From Bacillota bacterium (GTDB taxonomy: Bacteria; Bacillota; Clostridia; Oscillospirales; Ruminococcaceae), in the NCBI GenBank assembly GCA_029550985.1, contig JAKPGH010000142.1:1-5381 (forward strand): a DNA stretch of 5,381 nt, in the 5' to 3' direction. Shown piece by piece: positions 1 through 5,381 of this stretch. Numbering within the stretch: the first letter of the stretch is position 1; every line of letters begins with the position of its first letter. The notes beneath the pieces are model-generated. The model ran no database searches, was not told the DNA's origin, and was given only the letters and a program-made list of their open reading frames with translations. The translations under genes were made by a program, and so were the position numbers.

Positions 1-94
1 AGAAAAGCCATTGGGACTCCTGTAAGCTGAATGGTGGACGAAACATTCAAAAAGGAGTCGAAACCCAACGGCCCAGCAATAAAAAGGAAGAAGC
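1..94 (+). other. Upstream leader or tail of a preceding gene, with the SD of the UroD-family gene
   Basis: No gene can be identified here. The frame starting at base 3 is open from the window edge to a TGA at 96-98, which would overlap the next gene's ATG as ATGA, the usual form of translational coupling. However, its 31 residues (ending SNKKEEA) resemble no family I know, so it may be chance. Frame 1 is also open from the edge, to a TGA at 28-30. Two purine-rich SD-like stretches are visible: AAGGAG at 52-57, with no start codon at useful distance, and AAGGAAG at 84-90, which serves the ATG at 95 or 98. No convincing promoter is seen, so the gene downstream may be transcribed from further upstream. 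Confidence 0.3.
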
Positions 95-1111
95 ATGATG
101 AAGAAGCGTGAACGTATTTATGCAGCAGTGAATCTGCAGGAAACCGACCGCCTGCCTTACTCCTTCTGGAGCCATCTTCCCGGAATCGATTTAGATGCAA
201 CGAAGCTGGCAGAAGCAACCTACCGCTTGTATAAGACCTATGACTGGGATTTTATTAAGACCATGAACAATGGTATGTATGCCATTGAAGATTTCGGCTG
301 CCAGATTGATTACTCGGAAATTACGCAGGGTGGTGTGGCCAAAATTGTGTCCACCCCGATACAAACTCCTAGGGATTGGGAAAGACTGTCCCCCTGCTCG
401 ATTGCCCAAGGCAGCCTGGCTCGGGAGCTGGACAGCCTGAGACAGCTGCTTTCCCTGGTAAAGGACGAGGGCGTGCCCGTTGTCTTTACCGTCTTTTCAC
501 CTATTACCATTGCCGACAAATTGTGTGGCAAACGGGTTCTGAAGCACATCAACGAAGGCTATGGCGACGCCGTCAGGCATGCCCTGGAGGTGATTACCGA
601 AACCACTGCCAGTCTGGCAAAAAAGGCCATCGACCTTGGCGCTGACGGCATCTTTTTTGCCTCGCAGATGAGTACCTATGATGTGATGGATTCAGAGCTT
701 TACCTGGAATATGGCAAGCCCTATGACCTTCAGGTGCTGCATGCCGCCGAGGGCGGCTGGATGAACACCATTCACGCCCATGGCTCCAATATCATGTTTG
801 ACCTGTTAAGGGACTATCCGGTGGATATCTTCAACTGGCACGCATGGGAGACCCTTCCGGCCATGGATGAAGCCCAGCAGCTTACCGGAAAGTGTCTGAT
901 GGGCGGACTGAACCGCACCGACATTACAAAGGGCAACCGCAATGCCATTCGCAACCAGATTTATTCTGCCTACAAAATGACCGGCGGACGGGGGCTAATC
1001 TTAACGCCGGGCTGCGTCATTCGGTATCCCCTGGACGATGCAACCCTGACCTATATCAGCGCCGCCAAGGAGTTTGTTGAGCGCTGCATGGAGTGGGGAG
1101 CTGCTCGCTGA
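95..1111 (+). CDS. Uroporphyrinogen decarboxylase (UroD/MtaA) family protein
   Basis: This 338-residue protein belongs to the UroD superfamily of TIM-barrel enzymes, which includes heme-pathway decarboxylase HemE and the zinc-dependent corrinoid methyltransferases MtaA/MtbA. The N-terminus (RERIYAAVNLQETDRLPYSFW, about residues 5-25) has the family's 'RER..A....DR.P' opening but lacks HemE's MRQAGRYLPEY-type arginine motif, so a true HemE role is unlikely. A central FASQMSTYDVM segment and a late LTPGC motif (Cys307) match the methyltransferase-like branch. At the position of the MtaA zinc ligands HxC it has H227-A-H229, about 78 residues before Cys307, so the metal site would be His/His/Cys if used. 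The length is typical of the branch. An AAGGAAG SD lies at 84-90; the tandem ATGs at 95 and 98 are both possible starts. The protein is probably cytoplasmic. Its 3' end abuts the decayed LysR gene on the other strand. Substrate and methyl acceptor are unknown; the family call is firm, the specific function is not. Confidence 0.9.
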   Translation: MMKKRERIYAAVNLQETDRLPYSFWSHLPGIDLDATKLAEATYRLYKTYDWDFIKTMNNGMYAIEDFGCQIDYSEITQGGVAKIVSTPIQTPRDWERLSPCSIAQGSLARELDSLRQLLSLVKDEGVPVVFTVFSPITIADKLCGKRVLKHINEGYGDAVRHALEVITETTASLAKKAIDLGADGIFFASQMSTYDVMDSELYLEYGKPYDLQVLHAAEGGWMNTIHAHGSNIMFDLLRDYPVDIFNWHAWETLPAMDEAQQLTGKCLMGGLNRTDITKGNRNAIRNQIYSAYKMTGGRGLILTPGCVIRYPLDDATLTYISAAKEFVERCMEWGAAR

Positions 1112-2001
1112 ACATGGCTTTTGTCACATTGATCAGCCCTTTTACCGCCCGTGCGCGGTAGCTGCCCTTTTGGGTACTGATTGCGATTTTATTGGCCGCC
1201 AGCTCGTCATCGGCAAAAAGAAGTATAGCTCACGATCCGGCTTGGGGCTTTCCTGCAGATCGTCCCACAAAAAGGTTTTTGAGCAGATGGACACCCCCAA
1301 CCCTGCACGGCATAATGCCAGCATGGTAAAGGTGGTGTTATAGGTGCCTACAATCATATTGGGGAAGACGCCGTGCTTTTCAATCAGTTTCGGAATACCT
1401 GGTCGGTCCATGAGTTGATATTTGCAGATATAAAGGGGCAGTGGGCAAACAGGTTGAGGGGGACCGCTTCCCTTTGCCGCACCTCCCTCTGCTGCTCTGA
1501 GAAAAGCAGGTCTGAAAATCGATTTGGGTATCACAATATGTCGGACTCGATGGCATCGTCACTGAACTCAAAGCCGATGGCTGGAGCAATCTTGCCACTG
1601 ACAAGCCGCTCCTGAAGCTGCGTATTGTCCCCCTAGCAAACACGAATGCGGACCTGGGGGAACTTGCGGCAATATTCGGTCAATAGGGGGTAGCATGACA
1701 AATCCCCGAGAGAGGACAATACATAGAGCAATTATCCCCTTGCGGAAGTCCTTGATATCCAGCGGCTCCTTTTCCGCTTTGCTCTGCAACGCAAGGCTCT
1801 CCTTGGCGTTGCTATAAAGGCTCTGCCCCGCCTCGGCCAACGTGATATGGTGGCTACGCTGAAATAGCCGCACGCCATATTCTTCCTCCAGATTTTTGAT
1901 GTAATCACTCAGTGATTGCTGCGATGTCAATATCGCTTGGCGCCCGAAAAATTCAATTCTTCTGCCACAACCACAAAATAGTGCAGATTTAAGAAGTTCA
2001 T
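1112..2001 (-). pseudogene. LysR-family transcriptional regulator, decayed
   Basis: The minus strand carries a near-complete LysR regulator broken by mutations. From the ATG at 2001 the reading MNFLNLHYFVVVAEELNFSG...AKR is the start of the winged helix-turn-helix. It then shifts near 1940 into the frame reading TSQQSLSDYIKNLEEEYGV and LFQRSHHITLAEAGQSLY, the rest of that domain. Near 1681 it shifts back (TEYCRKFPQVRIRV, then LQERLVSGKIAPAIGFEFS) with stops TAG at 1633-1635 and TGA at 1531-1533. Near 1412 it shifts again (LMDRPGIPKLIEKHGV, then TFTMLALCRAGLGVSICS), and near 1215 into ADDELAANKIAISTQKGSYR. This last frame stays open to a TGA at 1056-1058, inside the 3' end of the UroD-family gene, so the original end is uncertain. 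At about 297 codons it has normal LysR length. A GGAAGG-type SD precedes the ATG. The gene is divergent from the cysteine desulfidase, the usual arrangement for a LysR regulator and its target. Many independent lesions argue against sequencing error. Confidence 0.88.
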
Positions 2002-2048
2002 GGTCGAATCCCTTCCTTCCGTTTCCGGGAGACAACACTTTGGATCAT

Positions 2049-2076
2049 ATTGCATGCAGGCATCAGAATTGCATGC
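2049..2076. repeat. Direct repeat ATTGCATGC, candidate regulator-binding site
   Basis: ATTGCATGC occurs at 2049-2057 and again at 2068-2076, a spacing of 19 bp or roughly two helical turns. Each copy contains the self-complementary core GCATGC, and the first extends to the palindrome TGCATGCA (2051-2058). The repeats lie between the divergent starts of the broken LysR gene (2001) and the desulfidase (2108), where a LysR operator would be expected. That it is an operator is inference. No strong -35/-10 pair could be assigned next to it. Confidence 0.35.
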
Positions 2077-2093
2077 CACCATGCTTTTGAAAC

Positions 2094-2100
2094 AAGGAGG
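2094..2100 (+). promoter_or_regulatory. Strong ribosome binding site that sets the GTG start of the desulfidase
   Basis: AAGGAGG at 2094-2100 is a full Shine-Dalgarno match, seven bases before GTG at 2108. The frame is open further upstream to an ATG at 2000, but that start has no SD and would add 36 residues in sequence facing the divergent regulator. Family N-termini begin only about 20 residues before the GCTEP motif, which also fits the GTG. Confidence 0.85.
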
Positions 2101-2107
2101 CATTCTT

Positions 2108-3409
2108 GTGGATCAATCCCTTTATGAAAATCATCTGGCGGTTTTAAGGAGCAATTTGCAGCTGGCTCTCGGCTGCACCGAGCCCATTGCTGCCGCCTTG
2201 GCTGCCGCAAAGGCTCGGGAGGTTCTGGGGGCAATGCCCAGCCGCATGACGCTGGATTGTAGCGGCAACATCATCAAAAATGTCAATGGCGTTGTGGTGC
2301 CTCATTCCAATGGAATGAAGGGGGTAGATGTGGCAGCCGTATTAGGACTGGTTGGTGGAAAGCCCCATCGGCAGTTGGAAGTGCTGGAGGATATCACAGA
2401 CAGCCATATCGCTGAGACAAAGGCGCTGATTGCTCAAGGCTTTTGCACCTGCCGCCTGGTGGAAAATGTGGAGAACCTCTATATCCGTGTGTTTTTAGAG
2501 ACCGATGACGGACACAGTGCAGAGGTTGTCATGCGAAATCACCACACAAACATCACCTATATTGCAAAGGATGGCAAGGTATTGCAGGAGGACACCGGTC
2601 TGCCGGACAAGACCTCCGGGCACGCCGAGTCAGGAGACCCTGGCCTGTTGAATGTAAAAAATATCATAGAATTTGCTGAGGCGGTCAGATTAGAGGACGT
2701 TTCAGAGCTGATTGAGCGGCAAATCGCCTGTAACATTGCCCTTTCCAATGAGGGGCTGCAAAACCCCTGGGGGATACAGATGGGAGCCACATTGCTTGCT
2801 TCCTGCGGAGACAGCCTGCCGGTTCGTGCCCGTGCCGCTGCCGCTGCCGGAAGCGATGCCCGCATGAGCGGATGCACGCTGCCTGCCGTCATCAACTCCG
2901 GCTCGGGGAATCAGGGGATCACGGTTACCGTGCCGGTGGTTGTCTATGCACAGGAGCTGGGCATTGATCGGGAGAGATTGATTCGTGCGCTGGTGGTTTC
3001 AAACCTGATCAGCGTCCATCAAAAAAAATACATCGGCAGCTTATCCGCCTATTGCGGCGCAGTTTCAGCTGCCACAGGCGCTGCCTGCGGTATTGCATGG
3101 ATGATGGGACAGCCTTACAAGGTAATTTGTGATACCATTACCAACAGCATCGCCACCTCCGGAGGGGTTGTGTGCGATGGAGCAAAGCCCTCCTGTGCGG
3201 CCAAAATCTCCACTGCGGTGGAGATGGCTCTCAACGCCTTGGAGCTGGCCAAGCTGGGCAGGGTGTTTCAGCCCGGCGAGGGCCTTGTGAAGCAGGATGT
3301 TGAGGAGACCATTAAAAGTGTCGGGCGGATGGCGAAAAACGGAATGAAAGCCACCGACATTGAAATTCTGAACATTATGCTGGAGCGCCCGGATGTCCCG
3401 GCTCGTTGA
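2108..3409 (+). CDS. L-cysteine desulfidase / UPF0597 (SDH_alpha) family protein
   Basis: The 433-residue product belongs to the family of archaeal L-cysteine desulfidase and E. coli CyuA (YhaM), related to the iron-sulfur serine dehydratase alpha chain. Characterised members use a [4Fe-4S] cluster to split L-cysteine into pyruvate, ammonia and sulfide in the cytoplasm. Visible family marks are the N-terminal GCTEP (Cys23), CSGNIIKNVNGVVVPHSNG with GVDVAAVLG (from residue 51), a glycine-rich NSGSGNQG (263-270), AYCGAVSAATGAACG (Cys316, Cys327) and GGVVCDGAKPSCAAK (Cys356, Cys363). Cys23, Cys316 and Cys356 fit the three conserved cluster cysteines of the archaeal enzyme, and the 40-residue gap between the last two matches as I recall it. 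The length equals that of YhaM. The GTG start at 2108 is chosen for its AAGGAGG SD. No cysteine transporter or second subunit lies beside it; the former divergent LysR regulator is broken. A serine-deaminating activity is the main alternative. The gene looks intact. Confidence 0.92.
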   Translation: MDQSLYENHLAVLRSNLQLALGCTEPIAAALAAAKAREVLGAMPSRMTLDCSGNIIKNVNGVVVPHSNGMKGVDVAAVLGLVGGKPHRQLEVLEDITDSHIAETKALIAQGFCTCRLVENVENLYIRVFLETDDGHSAEVVMRNHHTNITYIAKDGKVLQEDTGLPDKTSGHAESGDPGLLNVKNIIEFAEAVRLEDVSELIERQIACNIALSNEGLQNPWGIQMGATLLASCGDSLPVRARAAAAAGSDARMSGCTLPAVINSGSGNQGITVTVPVVVYAQELGIDRERLIRALVVSNLISVHQKKYIGSLSAYCGAVSAATGAACGIAWMMGQPYKVICDTITNSIATSGGVVCDGAKPSCAAKISTAVEMALNALELAKLGRVFQPGEGLVKQDVEETIKSVGRMAKNGMKATDIEILNIMLERPDVPAR

Positions 3410-3459
3410 TCTTTTACCGCCGACGCTCACCGCAGCATACACTGCAGAGGCATAGACTG

Positions 3460-3750
3460 CGGCTCTCCGGACAGCGCGTATATCCTCGCTTTCTTAGGCG
3501 GTGCCAGAGTTCTATCATGCCCAGGTGAGATTCCTCCGGCGCATGTCATCAATGAGCTTTGAGTTCTTCCTCTGTGTGCTAGTTTGGATAGCCATGGGGG
3601 CGGCAGGATTGGCAGGCTCGGGATTCGATGGTGCCGTAATAGCCTTAACCCAGAAGTATATTTGCGACCTGGATTTATTGTACTTTCGTAACACCCTTGA
3701 GATTCTGCGTGCTTCTTTGCGTAGTTGATTAGGGATTGCCTGTACTTCAT
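3460..3750 (-). pseudogene. Transposase fragment (IS481/IS3-like, helix-turn-helix N-terminal part), frameshifted
   Basis: Minus-strand pieces read in order as the first part of a DDE transposase. MKYRQSLINYAKKH (3750-3709) is followed in other frames by GVTK, RKYNKSRSQIYFWVK (3688-3644), GYYGTIES and HTEEELK (after 3644), KLIDDMRRRN (around 3560-3533) and HLGMIELWHRLRKRGYTR (from 3527). These match the HTH, the linker and the start of the integrase region of Firmicutes transposases whose proteins open with MKYRQSLI-like sequence. At least four frame changes and several stops break it, and the DDE catalytic core is missing because homology fades near 3460. It therefore cannot encode an active enzyme. 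I see no terminal inverted repeats or target duplication. It lies tail to tail with the desulfidase. Family assignment within IS481 versus IS3 is uncertain; that it is a transposase remnant is fairly clear. Confidence 0.75.
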
Positions 3751-4005
3751 GTCTTGTGTTACACTATTCATGCGAGAATGGGCACTTCCTTTCGGTCGAT
3801 TGTTGTCTGCTAACTCAATCGTAACCGATTTGTCCCTTTCTCGCACTGTAAAGTACAATAAACCCAAAGAGCTGTTCGATGTCGTCAATTCAGCACTTCA
3901 TCAGGCGGCTCCTGCCTAAAATCAGCCTTTTTGTGCCGACAACCAAACGAGCCTTGCAAAGATCAAGCCTGGTGCAACTTTGTGAAAAATTGATATTAGC
4001 ATTCC
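3751..4005. other. Stretch with no recognisable gene
   Basis: Short open frames exist on both strands (for example a plus-strand frame at 3725-3919 and the minus-strand extension upstream of the transposase ATG at 3750) but none has an SD or any sequence resembling a protein family. The minus-strand part just upstream of 3750 could be the old leader of the transposase, as a GTGTAACAC segment sits where its ribosome binding site would be. Otherwise I see nothing in it. Confidence 0.5.
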
Positions 4006-4035
4006 AAAGAGCTGCAGAAATGCGGCTCTTTTTAT
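4006..4035 (+). terminator. Intrinsic (rho-independent) terminator
   Basis: AAAGAGCTGCA (4006-4016) pairs with TGCGGCTCTTT (4021-4031) over 11 bp, with one G-T wobble and a GAAA tetraloop, and is followed by a T-rich run (CTCTTTTTATTG). The poly-T tract makes it plus-strand. No intact plus-strand gene lies nearer than the desulfidase, which ends about 600 bp upstream. It may be that gene's original terminator, displaced by the transposon, or the relic of a lost gene. It shields the cas3 promoter from upstream transcription. Confidence 0.8.
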
Positions 4036-4041
4036 TGTCTG

Positions 4042-4059
4042 AAAATTGTTAACAATTTT
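4042..4059. promoter_or_regulatory. Perfect 18-bp palindrome, candidate operator
   Basis: AAAATTGTTAACAATTTT reads identically on both strands. It lies in an AT-rich stretch between the terminator and the cas3 promoter, centred about 55 bp upstream of the -35. With no spacer it would form only a poor RNA hairpin, so a dimeric DNA-binding protein is the more natural reading, but no regulator is identified. In such AT-rich DNA, part of the symmetry could be chance. Confidence 0.4.
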
Positions 4060-4103
4060 TTATTTCTTTAATTCAATACATTGTAAAACATTTTATATTT
4101 CTA

Positions 4104-4132
4104 TTGCTTTTTGTCGCTTTTGGTTCTAAAAT
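4104..4132 (+). promoter_or_regulatory. Probable sigma-70-type promoter of cas3
   Basis: TTGCTT (4104-4109) and TAAAAT (4127-4132) are separated by exactly 17 bp and each differs from consensus at two positions or fewer. Transcription would start near 4139, about 25 bp before the chosen cas3 ATG. Upstream sequence is very AT-rich, as in UP elements. A weaker alternative is TTCAAT (4072-4077) with TATATT (4094-4099), spacing 16 bp. Confidence 0.6.
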
Positions 4133-4163
4133 GGAAATATCATCCAATTTGGCTGGTGGGAAT

Positions 4164-5381
4164 ATGACTTATCTAGCGCATATTCGCCAGGATTCGGCGG
4201 AGCAGCCCCTGGACGTGCATATTCGCAACTGCGCTAGCTATGCCTCCCGGGCAAACGTCGCGGGGCTGAAGCGGGCAGCGTATCTGGCAGGGCTTCTGCA
4301 TGACATGGGAAAGTATACAAAGGAGTTTCAGGAGTATCTCATCAGGGCGGCAGCGGGGGAAGCGGTACGTCGCGGCAGCGTCAACCACACCTTCGCCGGT
4401 GTCCGCTTTGCCATGGAGCGCTGGCATACGTCCCAACAGCCCACCCTTCGCAACATGGTATGCGAAATGGTTGCCGTGGCAGCGGGCGCCCATCACGGTT
4501 TGTTTGACTGCATTGACCCGGACGGCAAAGACGGGTTTCTTCACCGCTTGGCACTGGATGATACGGAATATCGTAAGGCCAGGGACAAGTTTTTGCTTCA
4601 CTGTGCGGGACCGGAAGAACTGGACCCACTGTTTGACGCTGCTGAAACCGAAATTTCCGCTGCGCTAGAACGCATGAAAACCTATGTTTCCGATGCCGGT
4701 GAGCTGTATTTTTGTCTCGGCTTGCTGGCGCGCATGCTTTTATCCGCAGTGATTGACGCCGACCGGCGAGACACTGCGGAATTCATGTTGAACGCCACCT
4801 TCCCCCAACGGGAATGTAACCCGGACCTATGGATCGGCTCCTTGCAGCAGGTCGAAAATAGGCTGGACAACCTGCCGTTGCAGTCTTCCCTTCATCGGGT
4901 TCGGCGCGCCATTTCGGACCGGTGCAGGGCAGCGGCGAGCCGACAGGACGGCATCTACCGTTTAGCCATCCCAACCGGCGGCGGCAAAACCCTGTCCAGC
5001 CTGCGGTACGCCCTGGCTGCCGCGGCCGAACAGGGCAAACAGCGAGTGTTCTTTGTGATTCCGCTCTTGAGTGTGCTGGAACAAAATGCGGCTGTGATAC
5101 GGGAATACATCGGGGACGACAGCTTGATTTTAGAGCACCACTCCAACGTGATTCAGGAGCAGTCAACGGGAGATAAGCTGGACCGAAATGAGCTGTTGAT
5201 GGAAACCTGGAATTCCCCCATTGTAATCACCACTTTGGTGCAGCTGCTCAACACCCTTTTTGCCGGCAAAACCTCCTGTATTCGGCGGATGCAGGCCCTG
5301 GAAAACAGCGTCATCGTCATCGACGAGGTGCAGTCGGTTCCACGGAAGATGCTTTCCCTGTTTAACCTGGCGATGAACTTT
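4164..5381 (+). CDS. cas3: CRISPR-associated nuclease/helicase Cas3, type I-C-like (5' part, runs off the window)
   Basis: The first 406 codons are open to the window end. Cas3 is recruited by Cascade to the target DNA strand, which it nicks and degrades using an HD nuclease and a 3'-5' SF2 helicase. The HD part spans about residues 1-210: the opening MTYLAHIR and His19, GLLHDMGK with H46-D47, FQEYL, N74-H75 before the FAG, AHHG with H110-H111, and SAVIDADRRDT with D198/D200. The helicase begins near 250 with Walker A AIPTGGGKT (G272-T276), motif Ia FFVIPLLSVLEQN, EHHSN, ITTLVQLLNTLF and the Walker B box VIVIDEVQSVP (D387-E388). All catalytic residues within view are present. The N-terminus and DEVQSVP resemble type I-C Cas3, usually about 700-800 residues long and first in a cas3-cas5-cas8c-cas7-cas4-cas1-cas2 order, which the window does not reach. 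The ATG at 4164 is chosen because the family sequence starts there; its SD (GGTGGG) is weak. An in-frame ATG at 4131 overlaps the likely -10 box. Confidence 0.95.
   Translation, partial: MTYLAHIRQDSAEQPLDVHIRNCASYASRANVAGLKRAAYLAGLLHDMGKYTKEFQEYLIRAAAGEAVRRGSVNHTFAGVRFAMERWHTSQQPTLRNMVCEMVAVAAGAHHGLFDCIDPDGKDGFLHRLALDDTEYRKARDKFLLHCAGPEELDPLFDAAETEISAALERMKTYVSDAGELYFCLGLLARMLLSAVIDADRRDTAEFMLNATFPQRECNPDLWIGSLQQVENRLDNLPLQSSLHRVRRAISDRCRAAASRQDGIYRLAIPTGGGKTLSSLRYALAAAAEQGKQRVFFVIPLLSVLEQNAAVIREYIGDDSLILEHHSNVIQEQSTGDKLDRNELLMETWNSPIVITTLVQLLNTLFAGKTSCIRRMQALENSVIVIDEVQSVPRKMLSLFNLAMNF

Noticed and set aside
1531..1635. In-frame TAG and TGA in the LysR reading as possible recoded codons
   Set aside because: They occur together with at least four frameshifts, and the neighbouring genes use normal stops, so pseudogene decay explains them.
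1131..3420. Shared short string CTTTTACCGCC near 1140 and near 3412, suggesting a duplicated end of the LysR gene
   Set aside because: Only about 11 bases match and the flanks diverge at once, so chance is the simpler explanation.
3065..3442. Minus-strand open frame of 125 codons opposite the end of the desulfidase gene
   Set aside because: It is a shadow of the conserved desulfidase coding sequence and has no recognisable domain or SD.
3430..3462. CCGCAG ... CTGCGG inverted repeat just after the desulfidase stop
   Set aside because: The arms are six bases with a loop of about 21 and no T-tract follows, so it is not a convincing terminator. It lies in transposase debris.
3501..3919. Two plus-strand open frames of 75 and 64 codons opposite and beyond the transposase remnant
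   Set aside because: They lack SD sites and family resemblance, and the first is antisense to the readable transposase segments.
4173..4629. Minus-strand open frames of 142 and 82 codons within cas3
   Set aside because: They are antisense shadows of the HD domain, whose catalytic residues are clearly conserved on the plus strand.

Overview
The window looks like a chromosomal stretch from a member of the Firmicutes, most likely an anaerobic class Clostridia species of moderate GC content. The reasons are the AAGGAGG-type ribosome binding sites, a GTG start behind one of them, an oxygen-sensitive-type iron-sulfur desulfidase, a UroD/MtaA-family protein and a type I-C-like Cas3. The placement is inferred from gene content and base use only.

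Layout: (1) 95-1111 (+) is an intact UroD/MtaA-family protein. (2) About 1112-2001 (-) is a decayed LysR-family regulator. It can be read almost end to end only by switching frames at least four times and passing two in-frame stops. (3) 2108-3409 (+) is an intact L-cysteine desulfidase/UPF0597 (SDH_alpha) protein with a GTG start and a strong SD. It is divergent from the dead LysR gene, with about 106 bp between the two starts that carries a repeated ATTGCATGC motif. (4) About 3460-3750 (-) is the frameshifted 5' part of a DDE transposase; the rest of the element is gone. (5) 3751-4163 holds no gene I can support, but has a clear intrinsic terminator (4006-4035), an 18-bp perfect palindrome (4042-4059) and a good sigma-70-type promoter (4104-4132). 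(6) 4164 to the window end (+) is the first 406 codons of a Cas3 HD nuclease/helicase. It probably opens a type I-C CRISPR-Cas operon that continues beyond the window.

How the parts fit together: the desulfidase would degrade L-cysteine to pyruvate, ammonia and sulfide, and the divergent LysR gene was probably once its regulator. The UroD-family enzyme converges on the LysR remnant and its substrate is unknown. The decayed regulator and transposase suggest a region of genome erosion between a small catabolic locus and a defence locus. The terminator and promoter in front of cas3 make the CRISPR-Cas operon an independent transcription unit. I see no CRISPR array, tRNA or rRNA in the window. 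I do not see evidence for a wholly new system: the notable points are a variant metal-ligand motif in the UroD-family protein, the fossil regulator and the control region in front of cas3.
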